From NCBI RefSeq assembly GCF_026000115.1, contig NZ_AP026867.1:4886001-4950000 (forward strand): 64,000 bases of DNA. Reading direction: 5' to 3'. Made by a program: the position numbers and the translations under genes. Origin of the DNA: Aureispira anguillae (GTDB lineage: Bacteria > Bacteroidota > Bacteroidia > Chitinophagales > Saprospiraceae). The notes beneath the pieces were generated by a model. That model searched no databases, was not told the origin of the DNA, and worked only from the letters and a program-made list of their open reading frames with translations. Shown one piece after another: positions 56,034 to 64,000 of the stretch (positions are counted from its first letter, which is position 1; each line of letters opens with the position of its first letter).

Positions 56034-56696
56034 TTATGGTGCAAGGCGTTCAATCTTCCATTTTTTAGGCGTTAACTCTGTCAAGGTATACCGCAAACGA
56101 TCATGCAAACGGCTACTTCTGCCCTGCCAAAACTCTATTTGATAAGGTTTTACAATATAACCTCCCCAATGTGGAGGTTTAGGCAATTTATCTTGATTTT
56201 GATACGCTTCGGATACCTTTTTGACCTCATTCTCCAACAAAGTTCGGTCAGTTAGTATTTGGCTCTGAGGGGAAGCCCAAGCACCGATCTGGCTACCTTT
56301 AGGGCGACTCTGGAAATATGCTGTAGAATCTGCCTCTGACAATAGAGAAACTTGCCCTTGTATCCTAACTTGACGTTGTAGCGCTTCCCAAAAGAAGACC
56401 AATGCCACATTAGGATTTTCTTCTAATTGCTGTCCTTTTTTACTTTCGTGATTGGTGTAAAAACGAAAGCCTTCTTCATCCGCTCCTTTTAACAACATAA
56501 TACGGGCAGATGGGATTCCATCAGCCGTTGCTGTCGCCAGCGTCATTATATTAGGCTCCGCAATATTGGCTTCTTGCGCTTCCTTAAACCATTTTTGGAA
56601 TTGCTTAATGGGTGACTCAAAGACATCTGTTCTATCTAAAGAATACAAGTTATAGTCCTTTCGTAAATCTTCTATATTCAACGATTTTTCGTCCAT
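56034..56696 (-). CDS. pdxH: pyridoxamine 5'-phosphate oxidase
   Basis: A 220-residue FMN enzyme that oxidises pyridoxine/pyridoxamine phosphate to pyridoxal phosphate; the length is normal. IMTLATATADGIPSARIMLL and FRFYTNHESKKGQQL bind FMN and substrate. QRQVRIQGQVS, SRPKGSQIGAWASPQS and the C-terminal EFWQGRSSRLHDRLRY are signature blocks. TACTTTTG on the minus strand at 56804-56797 may be its -7 box, but no -33 box is clear. Confidence 0.95.
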   Translation of the reverse strand: MDEKSLNIEDLRKDYNLYSLDRTDVFESPIKQFQKWFKEAQEANIAEPNIMTLATATADGIPSARIMLLKGADEEGFRFYTNHESKKGQQLEENPNVALVFFWEALQRQVRIQGQVSLLSEADSTAYFQSRPKGSQIGAWASPQSQILTDRTLLENEVKKVSEAYQNQDKLPKPPHWGGYIVKPYQIEFWQGRSSRLHDRLRYTLTELTPKKWKIERLAP

Positions 56697-56893
56697 TTTA
56701 TTCTATTTTAATGCTAATATTTTGCCTCATAGCTTATAAGATTCATTAGAAACTTTTCATCTCTATATGAGGTCTACAATATTACAAAAAAAGCATCAAA
56801 AGTATAAATTATACTGCTTGATCATTGAACGATTCTAAAACTTTTAGAAGGTAAAACTTACGGTATTAAAAAATAGAAGGTAAGAATGGAAAC

Positions 56894-57613
56894 TTAAGGT
56901 CTCAATGCATCTAGTTGAGTAAAAAAATCTTCTTCCGTACGATTTGAATTAGCAGCCAAATCAGCACCATGTTCTCCCAAAAAGGTAACATTCCCGTTAT
57001 GCTCTACACCAAATTCCCAATAATGTACCTCATCACAACTCCCTAAGCAATCCCCTGTTTGATAACTATAGGTAATAATGTAGCCTTCTTCGACCACTCT
57101 CAATTTGATGTCACTATCCGTTGAGCTACCACCTGGCAATTCGACCATCCAAACTCCATCTAAAATAGAAATTTCATTAGCGACAAATCTCATATTAAGA
57201 GGCTTAGTACTAGACGCATCTAATACAATATAAGCATCTGTGGTTTCTACGACCTCCAGTTTTAAATCATAAGCAGGAAAAGTGCGTTGGATGGGATTTT
57301 GGCTTAGGTCTTTTCCCCAATCAGATTCTTTGCCAATAATTATACGTATATTGCTCACATTAGCTATTTCTGAAGCATGAATATCATAACGATAAGTTAC
57401 AGCATTTGCCGCAATGGAAGGATCCTCTGACACAGCAACCAAAGCATCTTCAATCGAGTAGATCAGATGTTCTGAGATAGAGCTAGTTGCTTTATCCGTT
57501 GTTAATCTTGCTGCTAATTGTATCGCATCTTTATGATAAGTAGAATTTTGAGCTATACTGGTAGAATTTATTAAAATAACAAGTAGTATTACAATAGAGA
57601 ATAATTGATGCAT
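56894..57613 (-). CDS. exported protein of unknown function
   Basis: A 239-residue protein with a signal peptide (~1-21, cut at SIAQ). The mature protein is acidic and beta-rich (YIVLDASSTKPLNMRFVANE, DIKLRVVEEGYIITYSYQTG) and has two close cysteines in GDCLGSCDEVHYWEFGVE, possibly a disulfide. No family is recognised. It is monocistronic and divergent from the glycosyltransferase. Confidence 0.6.
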   Translation of the reverse strand: MHQLFSIVILLVILINSTSIAQNSTYHKDAIQLAARLTTDKATSSISEHLIYSIEDALVAVSEDPSIAANAVTYRYDIHASEIANVSNIRIIIGKESDWGKDLSQNPIQRTFPAYDLKLEVVETTDAYIVLDASSTKPLNMRFVANEISILDGVWMVELPGGSSTDSDIKLRVVEEGYIITYSYQTGDCLGSCDEVHYWEFGVEHNGNVTFLGEHGADLAANSNRTEEDFFTQLDALRP

Positions 57614-57763
57614 ACCTGACTAATTTTGAGTTCTTATTGCTTAGTAATTCATCGTTGGGGATTGAGTAAGTGACAATTACTAAAATTTACCATTGGGGGT
57701 ATTTTATGGCAATTTTTATTTGAAATAAATAATTATTCCAATACACCTCTTTTGCTAAGTTGT

Positions 57764-57796
57764 TTTGCCTCCCTTTTTGCCAAAGTACTACTTTTG
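57764..57796 (+). promoter_or_regulatory. Bacteroidota-type promoter of the GT2 gene
   Basis: TTTG (57764-57767) and TACTTTTG (57789-57796) are separated by 21 nt, close to the phylum consensus. The expected start of transcription is about 40 nt before the ATG. Confidence 0.55.
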
Positions 57797-57845
57797 TAAA
57801 TTTCTACCTAATTTTTAATCTAAAAAAAATTAACTTTTTAATTTT

Positions 57846-58973
57846 ATGCTATTAGCTTATTCTACCCTATCTATCCTACTCATTATAGGCTACTTAGTCA
57901 TCATTTCCTCTTATATTTATTATTGGAATAAACTAGAAGTATGGAATATTCCGCCTCATTATACTCCCAAAACTACTGTAACTGTAATTGTTGCTGCACG
58001 AAATGAAGCACTGCATATCGTTGATTGTTTGGAGGCTCTGCTAGCACAGGATTATCCAACGCATTTGCTCCAAATCTGGGTCGTTAATGACCATTCAGAA
58101 GACAATACTGCCGATTTGGTAAAAGCTTACTCCCAAAATAACCTTTATCTGCTCAATCTCCCTTCTGGTAAAATGGGAAAAAAACAAGCCATTCAAGCTG
58201 CTATTGAGCAATCAAAAGGTCAATTAATTGTTACAACAGATGCAGATTGTATCATGGACAAAGAATGGTTAACGTATTTAGTGAGTTATTACGAAAGGCA
58301 TCAAACTAAGTTTATAGCAGCTCCTGTGTCTTTTTATAAGGAAAAGTCTTTATTTGAACGCTTCCAAAGTTTAGATTTTATGGGAATGATGGCAGTGGCA
58401 GGTGCTGGTGTAAAAGGGCAATTTATGAACATGTGTAATGGGGCAAATCTAGCTTATGAGCGCAGAGCATTTGAAGCCGTTAATGGCTTTGATGGCATCA
58501 ATCACATTGCCTCAGGTGATGATATGTTATTAATGCAAAAAATAGCCACAGACTACCCCAATCAAATTGGTTATCTCAAAAACCCCAACTGCCAAACGCT
58601 AACGTATGCCAAACCAAGCCTAAAATCGTTTATGCAACAAAGAATTCGTTGGGCTTCTAAATCTGATGCTTATACAGGCTGGCAAGTGCTTGCTATGTTA
58701 GCTACAGTTTGGATATTGTGCATTAGTATGTTTTTAGATCTTTTATTAATGCCCTTTCATCCTGTGTTTTTGCTCCTGTTTGTCTTAAAATTTGGATTTA
58801 AAGGGATTGCTGATTTTTTCTTTTTAAGAATGATGACAATCTTTTTTAACCGCCCTCAATTGATGCGTGTCTTTATCCCTTCCTTGTTTTTACACTGGTG
58901 GTATATCGCCATCATTGGTAGCCTTGGCAATTTTGTTAAACGTTATGAATGGAAAAATCGGCGAGTAAGCTAA
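57846..58973 (+). CDS. family 2 glycosyltransferase, membrane-bound
   Basis: A 375-residue protein with one N-terminal membrane helix (~5-26) and two or three at the C-terminus (~280-365). The GT-A domain shows TVIVAARNEALHIVDCL, the nucleotide-sugar/metal motif TTDADC (~131), GANLAYERRAF, the catalytic acid in ASGDDMLLMQ and the QQRIRW motif (~262) of processive-type GT2 enzymes. The sugar and acceptor are unknown; the architecture resembles synthases of extracellular polysaccharide. Confidence 0.9.
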   Translation: MLLAYSTLSILLIIGYLVIISSYIYYWNKLEVWNIPPHYTPKTTVTVIVAARNEALHIVDCLEALLAQDYPTHLLQIWVVNDHSEDNTADLVKAYSQNNLYLLNLPSGKMGKKQAIQAAIEQSKGQLIVTTDADCIMDKEWLTYLVSYYERHQTKFIAAPVSFYKEKSLFERFQSLDFMGMMAVAGAGVKGQFMNMCNGANLAYERRAFEAVNGFDGINHIASGDDMLLMQKIATDYPNQIGYLKNPNCQTLTYAKPSLKSFMQQRIRWASKSDAYTGWQVLAMLATVWILCISMFLDLLLMPFHPVFLLLFVLKFGFKGIADFFFLRMMTIFFNRPQLMRVFIPSLFLHWWYIAIIGSLGNFVKRYEWKNRRVS

Positions 58974-59390
58974 ATTTTATCGTTTAACAATCTTTTTTTT
59001 ATCTATTGAACAGGTCTATGTTTTGCCAATAGATTAGCTACAAAATTATTCTGCACCAATTTTTTTTACGGTTCTAAATAACCGCTCAAAAACTATTTTC
59101 ACGAAGAGGTCGTAAAAGGTCATATACCCCTTGATTATTTATTTACAGCCTTTTTTTTCCTGTCTTTTTTTTCTAAAAATCATTGCTGCACAAAAGCAAT
59201 TGAAACACAATAAACACAAATATAAAAAAGTAGCAACGCTATCTTTTAGCCCCACAAACAACTATTAACCAACCAATTAGTTTAAAAAATAAAACGCAAA
59301 AAAGTATCATTTCTGCAAAAAAAAGAATATTTTTGTATTTGACCTCAGAAGGTCCCCCAAATATTTTATTCCACAAAACCAAATTTATAA
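58974..59390. other. intergenic region before the tail-fibre gene, 417 nt
   Basis: An AT-rich gap between two plus-strand genes. TATTTTTG at 59328-59335 matches the -7 box for the tail-fibre gene without a clear -33. A small GACCT/AGGTC hairpin follows in the leader (59341-59354). ATCTATTG and its complement near 59000-59035 could form a weak terminator for the glycosyltransferase. No coding signal was seen. Confidence 0.4.
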
Positions 59391-61256
59391 ATGAACAACT
59401 TCCACAAAATGTTGGGCACTCTGCTATTTTTGGCAGGTACCCATTATTCCCTATTTGCACAAAATGTTGGTATCGGTACCAATACTCCCCATAATAGTGC
59501 AAAACTACACATTTCAGACACCAATCGAGGTATTTTAATTCCCCAAATATCCATTGGTAACACTTCATCTGCTGCCCCCGTTACTAGCCCAGCAGTAGGT
59601 TTATTGGTCTTCAATACGAACACGACTACAACAGGTGGTGGTGGGCAAGGATTTTATTTCTGGAATGGCAGCCAATGGGCTATGTTATCTACAAGTTCAG
59701 GAACCGATGATCAAAACCTTACAGGTGCTACCTTAACAGGAAATAACTTAACGATTGACATTGAAGATGGTGCGTCTACTGTTGTTGACCTATCTGCTTT
59801 AGTGAATGATGCTGATTTTGTTATTGGTAACGAATACAATACAGGTGCTTCACTTACAGGAACAACCTTGAATGTAACAGATGGCGGTGGTACTCAGAGC
59901 GTCAACCTTGCTGCATTAAGAAGAAATGCAGAAAATGGCCTTTATGTAAATGCAGGAACCAATGCCATTCGTTTAGGTGGTTCTTTGTTAGAGAATACCA
60001 CGATTACGCAAAACACTAATAATATGACATTTAACCTAAATAGTAGTGGTGACTTTCATATTCAGGATGGAGGGATTAACCATTTTTCTGTTATAGACAA
60101 CGGAAATACTTACTTTGGTGGTGATGTCTATTGGAGAGATGAAAATACAGCAGGCACTATCCTTGCTCAACTATTTGATGATGGCAATGATGGCCGATTT
60201 AGAATTATGGAAAACGGTATTACTTCGGTTGATTTAGATGCTAATACTCAATTTATTTTTAATGAACAAGGTTTGGATCGCAACTTTAGAATCGAATCCA
60301 ATACGAATAACGATATGTTTTTTATGGATGCTGGTCTAAATCGAGTATCTATTGGTACCGATCTCTCAGCAGGTACCTTTAATGTACTGGGAAATTCTTA
60401 TCATTCTGATGATATTTACCTACGAGATGGTGCCGTTAATACGGGGGATATTTTGGTTCGAATTTTCGATTCTGCTGACGACGGTATTATTGATGTTTAC
60501 GAAGACAACCTAATGAACCATCGCATTCATGGCAATGGGACTACCGTATTCAATGAGCAAGGCAATAATAACGCTGATGTTCGGATGGAATCAGACACTA
60601 GAGCCAATGCTTTTTGGTTAGATGCCAGTGAAAATTTAATTCGTTTTGGTTCTGGCTCTACTGCTTCTGATTATCAAAATGGCGCAACGATTGGTACTAC
60701 TGTTGTAGACTATGTAGCGGATTTTGACAGAGGTATTGGTGCCGTTGGTACTGCTATTGGGATCGGTTCTGTAGAATATTTGTTGGACAACTCCTCTGAA
60801 ACAAGTATCAACAATGCCTTTTCTCCAACTACACACATTAATAGAGATTTAGGTTTTTCTACGACTACTCGTGGTTGGGATGATGTTTATGCTGATAATT
60901 TTGTCAACATATCTGACTTGAGAGAGAAAAAAGACATTCAAGAACTTCAATATGGTTTGAATGAAGTATTAAAAATGCGCCCTGTTTCTTATATTCTAAA
61001 GCAAGATCCTTTTGGAGATAGAAAATTAGGCTTAATTGCTCAAGAGGCCTTAGCCTTGGTTCCTGAAGCTGTAAAGACACACGACAATAAAATTCTTGAT
61101 GAGAAAAAACCTGAAGAATACACTCGAATAGAACTAGAGCGTATGGGGATGACTTATCTGCAACTCATTCCTGTCTTAATTAAGGCGACACAAGAACAAC
61201 AAACTTTAATTGAACGTCTAAAATCTGAAATCGAAACATTAAAGACTCATAAATAA
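59391..61256 (+). CDS. secreted tail-fibre-like protein with S74 chaperone domain
   Basis: A 621-residue protein with a signal peptide (~1-24, cut at LFAQ). An NVGIGTNTPH...AKLHI start is typical of Bacteroidota fibre proteins. Repetitive beta-rich segments follow (TGATLTGNNLTIDIEDGAS, TGASLTGTTLNVTDGGGTQ; FNEQGLDRNFRIESNTNND, FNEQGNNNADVRMESDTRAN). A C-terminal peptidase S74/intramolecular chaperone domain (~505-600) has SDLREKKDIQEL and GLIAQEALALVPEAV, and a short coiled coil ends the protein. S74 domains trimerise the fibre and then cleave themselves off. It is probably a surface fibre or adhesin; no phage genes surround it. Confidence 0.85.
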   Translation: MNNFHKMLGTLLFLAGTHYSLFAQNVGIGTNTPHNSAKLHISDTNRGILIPQISIGNTSSAAPVTSPAVGLLVFNTNTTTTGGGGQGFYFWNGSQWAMLSTSSGTDDQNLTGATLTGNNLTIDIEDGASTVVDLSALVNDADFVIGNEYNTGASLTGTTLNVTDGGGTQSVNLAALRRNAENGLYVNAGTNAIRLGGSLLENTTITQNTNNMTFNLNSSGDFHIQDGGINHFSVIDNGNTYFGGDVYWRDENTAGTILAQLFDDGNDGRFRIMENGITSVDLDANTQFIFNEQGLDRNFRIESNTNNDMFFMDAGLNRVSIGTDLSAGTFNVLGNSYHSDDIYLRDGAVNTGDILVRIFDSADDGIIDVYEDNLMNHRIHGNGTTVFNEQGNNNADVRMESDTRANAFWLDASENLIRFGSGSTASDYQNGATIGTTVVDYVADFDRGIGAVGTAIGIGSVEYLLDNSSETSINNAFSPTTHINRDLGFSTTTRGWDDVYADNFVNISDLREKKDIQELQYGLNEVLKMRPVSYILKQDPFGDRKLGLIAQEALALVPEAVKTHDNKILDEKKPEEYTRIELERMGMTYLQLIPVLIKATQEQQTLIERLKSEIETLKTHK

Positions 61257-61331
61257 CAGCAATACCCATTATTGCTCTTACTCACTCCAATCCCAATTGG
61301 GCTTGCTATACGTTTTTAGCAAGCCCTCTTT

Positions 61332-62267
61332 TTATTTCTTTAGGAGTTTTTGTATCAACTCTTCTTCAAATTTTGTTTGCAAATAGGTTTCTTTATTTTT
61401 TTTATCCTTAGGAACCCAATTGTCTATTCGTGCCTTTTGAAGTATTATAGCACTAGATGTCTCATCACCAATCAATTCAATTTTAGTTGTCATTTGATAA
61501 ACAATCCCTTCCATTTCAAAATTAACGGCATGATAAACGGCTCCTTTTGCATCTAAATAGATAGAATCTACTGTAAAGTGCTTTCGCTCAACAATCTTTT
61601 CTTCTTGTTCATAATAAAAGGTATCAAAAACAATCTTCTCATCTGAAATAAAACGCCATAAGGTGTCTTGATCTTCGCCCCAAGAATTGATAAAAAAATC
61701 GTTTGCATTATTTAGATAAGGCGAGATGGGCCATTGGGACTCTTTTTCTCTTAGTTGATTAATACGCTCAATTAATAGCCGCTTTGAAATTTCAAAATCA
61801 TAGCGTTTCTTAATCTCCACATCATGATAATAACTGGTCGCACAGAAGGCAAATAAGGCTCCCAATGCTGGAAAAACAGGAGTTATACTTAGTCGCTTCA
61901 ACTGTTTTTCTTGAGCTGCTATAAAATAGGCAAAAGGTAAAATTGAAAGCGCTATTAAATCGGTATAATCAACGACACGGCTGATGCTTAAAGGAGTAAA
62001 ATTATTCCAACCGTTAATAAAGGGCTGACTAAAGGGGGATTTCCAATACACAAATAGGATCGCTGTGATCCAGAAAATTTTCGCTTTAAATTTGGGGAAT
62101 AATGCTCCCCAAAACAAGACAAAAACAAACAGCCCTGCAACATCCGAAAGTTTGCCTGTTATCCAGTTGTTGTACTGTTCTTTTAAGATAAAATCATTTA
62201 ATAAAAGTACTCCTAAAGCTCCAACGAACCAATTGGAAATTAATATTTCATAGCTTTTTTGTCTCAT
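61332..62267 (-). CDS. membrane protein of unknown function
   Basis: A 311-residue protein with four or five membrane segments in the first ~150 residues (WFVGALGVLLLNDFIL, LSDVAGLFVFVLFWGALF, IFWITAILFVYW, TDLIALSILPFAYFIAA, FPALGALFAFCATSY). A hydrophilic C-terminal domain (~155-311), probably periplasmic, follows. No family is recognised. It follows the NHL-repeat gene after 35 nt on the same strand. Confidence 0.6.
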   Translation of the reverse strand: MRQKSYEILISNWFVGALGVLLLNDFILKEQYNNWITGKLSDVAGLFVFVLFWGALFPKFKAKIFWITAILFVYWKSPFSQPFINGWNNFTPLSISRVVDYTDLIALSILPFAYFIAAQEKQLKRLSITPVFPALGALFAFCATSYYHDVEIKKRYDFEISKRLLIERINQLREKESQWPISPYLNNANDFFINSWGEDQDTLWRFISDEKIVFDTFYYEQEEKIVERKHFTVDSIYLDAKGAVYHAVNFEMEGIVYQMTTKIELIGDETSSAIILQKARIDNWVPKDKKNKETYLQTKFEEELIQKLLKK

Positions 62268-62302
62268 TTTTATATGTTAGTTTATCCCTAATATAGGAAT
62301 AA

Positions 62303-63409
62303 CTAGCCCTGCTTTATGATCTGCACAGCTTCTGTTTTCCCATCCATTGTGATCAAAATAAAATAAATGCCATTGTCTAAGGTAGATAAATCAAACGTAT
62401 AAGCTGTTTCAACAACCGTTAATTGAGATAAAATAGTTTGCCCTGCTATATTTACCAATTTTAAGTTAATACTGTTAAAAGGTTGATCAATAACAACAGT
62501 CGCTTTATCTTTGGTAGGATTAGGATAAGTCAAATGCAAGGTTTGAGATTCTGGGATCAAATAACGATCCAATGTAATGCCACTAATCATTCTAACTTCT
62601 CCTGTTCCAAAATCTGATATATAAATGGTGTCTCCTGATGGACTAGCAACAATCCCATTGGGCTGACTAAAGGTAGCTTGATTAATCGCCCCATTCGTTG
62701 AACCTTGCCCCAAGCCTGTGTACCAAACCACACTGTCAATAAAAGAAGGGTTTACTTTATATATTTTGTGCTGATTGAAGGTAGTTCCCCACAAAGCGCC
62801 TTGTGCATAGGTAATAAATCCCAAATAAGATCCTCCAGGAATGGTTGCTACATAAGCCAACGAATCTTCATACACTTTAAATATTTTTCGATCTCCAAAA
62901 TTGCCTACATAAAGTTGCCCGTTATCATCATAAGTCAAACCAACTGGACCATTTAAAGGCGCTCCTGCATGAAAAGGGCTTATGCTCCCATCAGGGGCTA
63001 ATTTCATCAATTGATGCCCAGTATAGGTTGTAAAAATCATGGTGTCGCTATCTAGCTCTTTTATAATCCCAGAAGGATTAGTAACAAAGAAGGTATCTAA
63101 ATACGTCCCTGTAGAGTCTAACTTATAAATTCGATTTCCAACATTGTCACAAACCAATAAGTTACCTTGAGTATCAAAAGCCAAACCATTGGGCGTGTTT
63201 AGACCAACTGCAACAGGGCTAATTTGCCCAGAGGCTGTTACCTTATATACATTAGCACCTTGATAGTGCGATCCATAAACATTTCCTTGCTGATCTGCAA
63301 AAAGGGCATCATCAATGCGTTGAGCAGGAGAACTAAAAAAAGTTGAAACCGTTTGTCCCCAAAGACAATGGCTTGCAAATAAAAGAATTGGTAGTAAATA
63401 ATTTTTCAT
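62303..63409 (-). CDS. NHL/SMP-30-like propeller protein with T9SS sorting domain
   Basis: A 368-residue protein with a signal peptide (~1-18, cut at LWGQ). It has NHL-type blades (GLAFDTQGNLLVCDNVGNRI, GLTYDDNGQLYVGNFGDRKI, GIVASPSGDTIYISDFGTGE). The C-terminal ~75 residues (LTYPNPTKDKATVVI ... AVQIIKQG) are a type A T9SS sorting domain. It is therefore exported to the cell surface or medium. The ligand is unknown. Confidence 0.85.
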   Translation of the reverse strand: MKNYLLPILLFASHCLWGQTVSTFFSSPAQRIDDALFADQQGNVYGSHYQGANVYKVTASGQISPVAVGLNTPNGLAFDTQGNLLVCDNVGNRIYKLDSTGTYLDTFFVTNPSGIIKELDSDTMIFTTYTGHQLMKLAPDGSISPFHAGAPLNGPVGLTYDDNGQLYVGNFGDRKIFKVYEDSLAYVATIPGGSYLGFITYAQGALWGTTFNQHKIYKVNPSFIDSVVWYTGLGQGSTNGAINQATFSQPNGIVASPSGDTIYISDFGTGEVRMISGITLDRYLIPESQTLHLTYPNPTKDKATVVIDQPFNSINLKLVNIAGQTILSQLTVVETAYTFDLSTLDNGIYFILITMDGKTEAVQIIKQG

Positions 63410-63604
63410 AATCTAGCTTTTTGGTACTTAAGTAAATTGCATATAAACCTACTTATTGCCTAATAGATATACAAATACAAAAAACTAAATTCCTCAAAAA
63501 AAACAGCCCTTTCTCACAGTCTACCAATTATTTACCCAAATACTTCATGGCAATTAAGCTCATGGTTTTAAGATACCAATACCGATCTTCTTTCCTCAAA
63601 AAAG

Positions 63605-63639
63605 TAAAGTCCATTCTAAAAAATTCAGAATGGACTTTA
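63605..63639 (-). terminator. intrinsic terminator after the sigma-54 activator
   Basis: Arms 63605-63617 and 63627-63639 form a 13-bp perfect stem with a 9-nt loop. Read on the minus strand it is followed by CTTTTTT, a good T-run, about 50 nt after the activator stop. Confidence 0.75.
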
Positions 63640-63686
63640 TTTTAAATCTATGTTGTTCGATTAGAAATATTAGTGTTCTAACTAAG

Positions 63687-64000
63687 TTACACATTTGTTT
63701 TATTGGCACTGTATTTTTGGTATTCACCAGCTACAAACGCTTGTAATGCTTCCACATTTTCAAACTTATCAAATAGTGCTTTAAGTTGATTATGGCGCTT
63801 CATCGTAGGCAAAACAAAACTCTCTACATCAGCATAAGTAATTTGTTGTTCACTTAAAATAATCAAACGCTCTATCACATTTCGCAATTCACGAATGTTC
63901 CCCGTCCAATCTACTTCTTGCAATAGTTTGATCGCAGCATCTTCAATTTCTTTTTTCGGGCGACCATATTCATTACAAACCGATTCTATAAAATGATCCA
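63687..64000 (-). CDS. sigma-54-dependent activator, C-terminal part (partial)
   Basis: The minus-strand frame is open to the right edge, so only the last ~104 residues are visible. WTGNIRELRNVIERLIIL (usually WPGNIRELRN...) is the end of the AAA+ sigma-54 interaction domain, sensor II region. After it come only ~55 residues (ITYADVESFVLPTMKRHNQL...), with no recognisable Fis-type helix-turn-helix, which such activators normally carry at the end. The regulatory N-terminal domain lies outside the window. Confidence 0.85.
   Translation of the reverse strand, partial: DHFIESVCNEYGRPKKEIEDAAIKLLQEVDWTGNIRELRNVIERLIILSEQQITYADVESFVLPTMKRHNQLKALFDKFENVEALQAFVAGEYQKYSANKTNV

Noticed and set aside
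59239-59568. 109-residue minus-strand frame over the start of the tail-fibre gene
   Set aside because: It overlaps the signal peptide and first domain of a clear gene on the opposite strand and has a Cys/Trp-rich shadow composition.
1-64000. CRISPR arrays, insertion sequences, integrase/attachment sites, rRNA operons
   Set aside because: I looked for regularly spaced repeats, transposase or integrase motifs and rRNA sequence and found none; the only sizeable repeat is the 887-bp cassette duplication.

Overview
This 64 kb window is a low-GC chromosome segment of a member of the Bacteroidota, probably of the Saprospiria/Aureispira type (that last step is inference). The phylum is supported by several kinds of evidence: C-terminal type IX secretion (T9SS) sorting domains on two secreted proteins, a one-protein hybrid two-component system (HTCS), a DUF5686/CarboxypepD_reg outer-membrane-type protein, a lack of Shine-Dalgarno sequences, and promoters of the TTTG-N19..21-TAnnTTTG type (clearest before the tRNA-Leu gene). 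I see no insertion sequence, prophage, CRISPR array or rRNA operon. Most of the window is core chromosome with a few accessory patches.

Layout. 1-2.7 kb is a tight operon of tilS (3' end only), hldD and folC. 2.8-9 kb holds a DUF5686 protein, a YfcC-type carrier with a strong 23-bp hairpin after it, a HAD phosphatase, a small exported protein and a PH-domain membrane protein. 9-14.1 kb, on the minus strand, holds a 914-residue membrane-anchored propeller protein, a GNAT acetyltransferase and an ATP-grasp ligase, the last two each with their own terminator. 14.4-19.6 kb holds a 1340-residue HTCS regulator with no SusC/SusD partners, a 91-residue protein resembling an acyl carrier protein without the active serine, and a lipoprotein. 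19.6-27.9 kb, minus strand, holds a small membrane protein, an erythromycin-esterase-family lipoprotein, tRNA-Leu(CAA), topoisomerase III, and a PIN-like nuclease candidate paired with a PAS histidine kinase. 28.2-34.5 kb holds MarC and a minus-strand cytochrome c maturation cluster (ccmE, ccmF, then a YfcE-like phosphoesterase and an exported protein). 34.8-38.6 kb holds a T9SS cargo protein and an MsbA-like ABC exporter.

38.6-45.8 kb is the most unusual part. A periplasmic TPR-CHAT (caspase-like) protein is followed on the same strand by two tandem copies of a two-gene cassette. Each cassette has a coiled-coil/OmpA-like protein without a signal peptide, overlapping by 4 nt a small lipoprotein gene. 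The two large proteins are about 98% identical in DNA over the first 887 bp and then diverge abruptly at the OmpA-like C-terminus; the lipoproteins have diverged too.

46-64 kb holds an EamA transporter, a leuACDB operon whose LeuA lacks the regulatory domain, an acyltransferase, pdxH, a GT2 glycosyltransferase, a secreted tail-fibre/S74 protein, an NHL-repeat T9SS protein and the 3' end of a sigma-54 activator running off the window.
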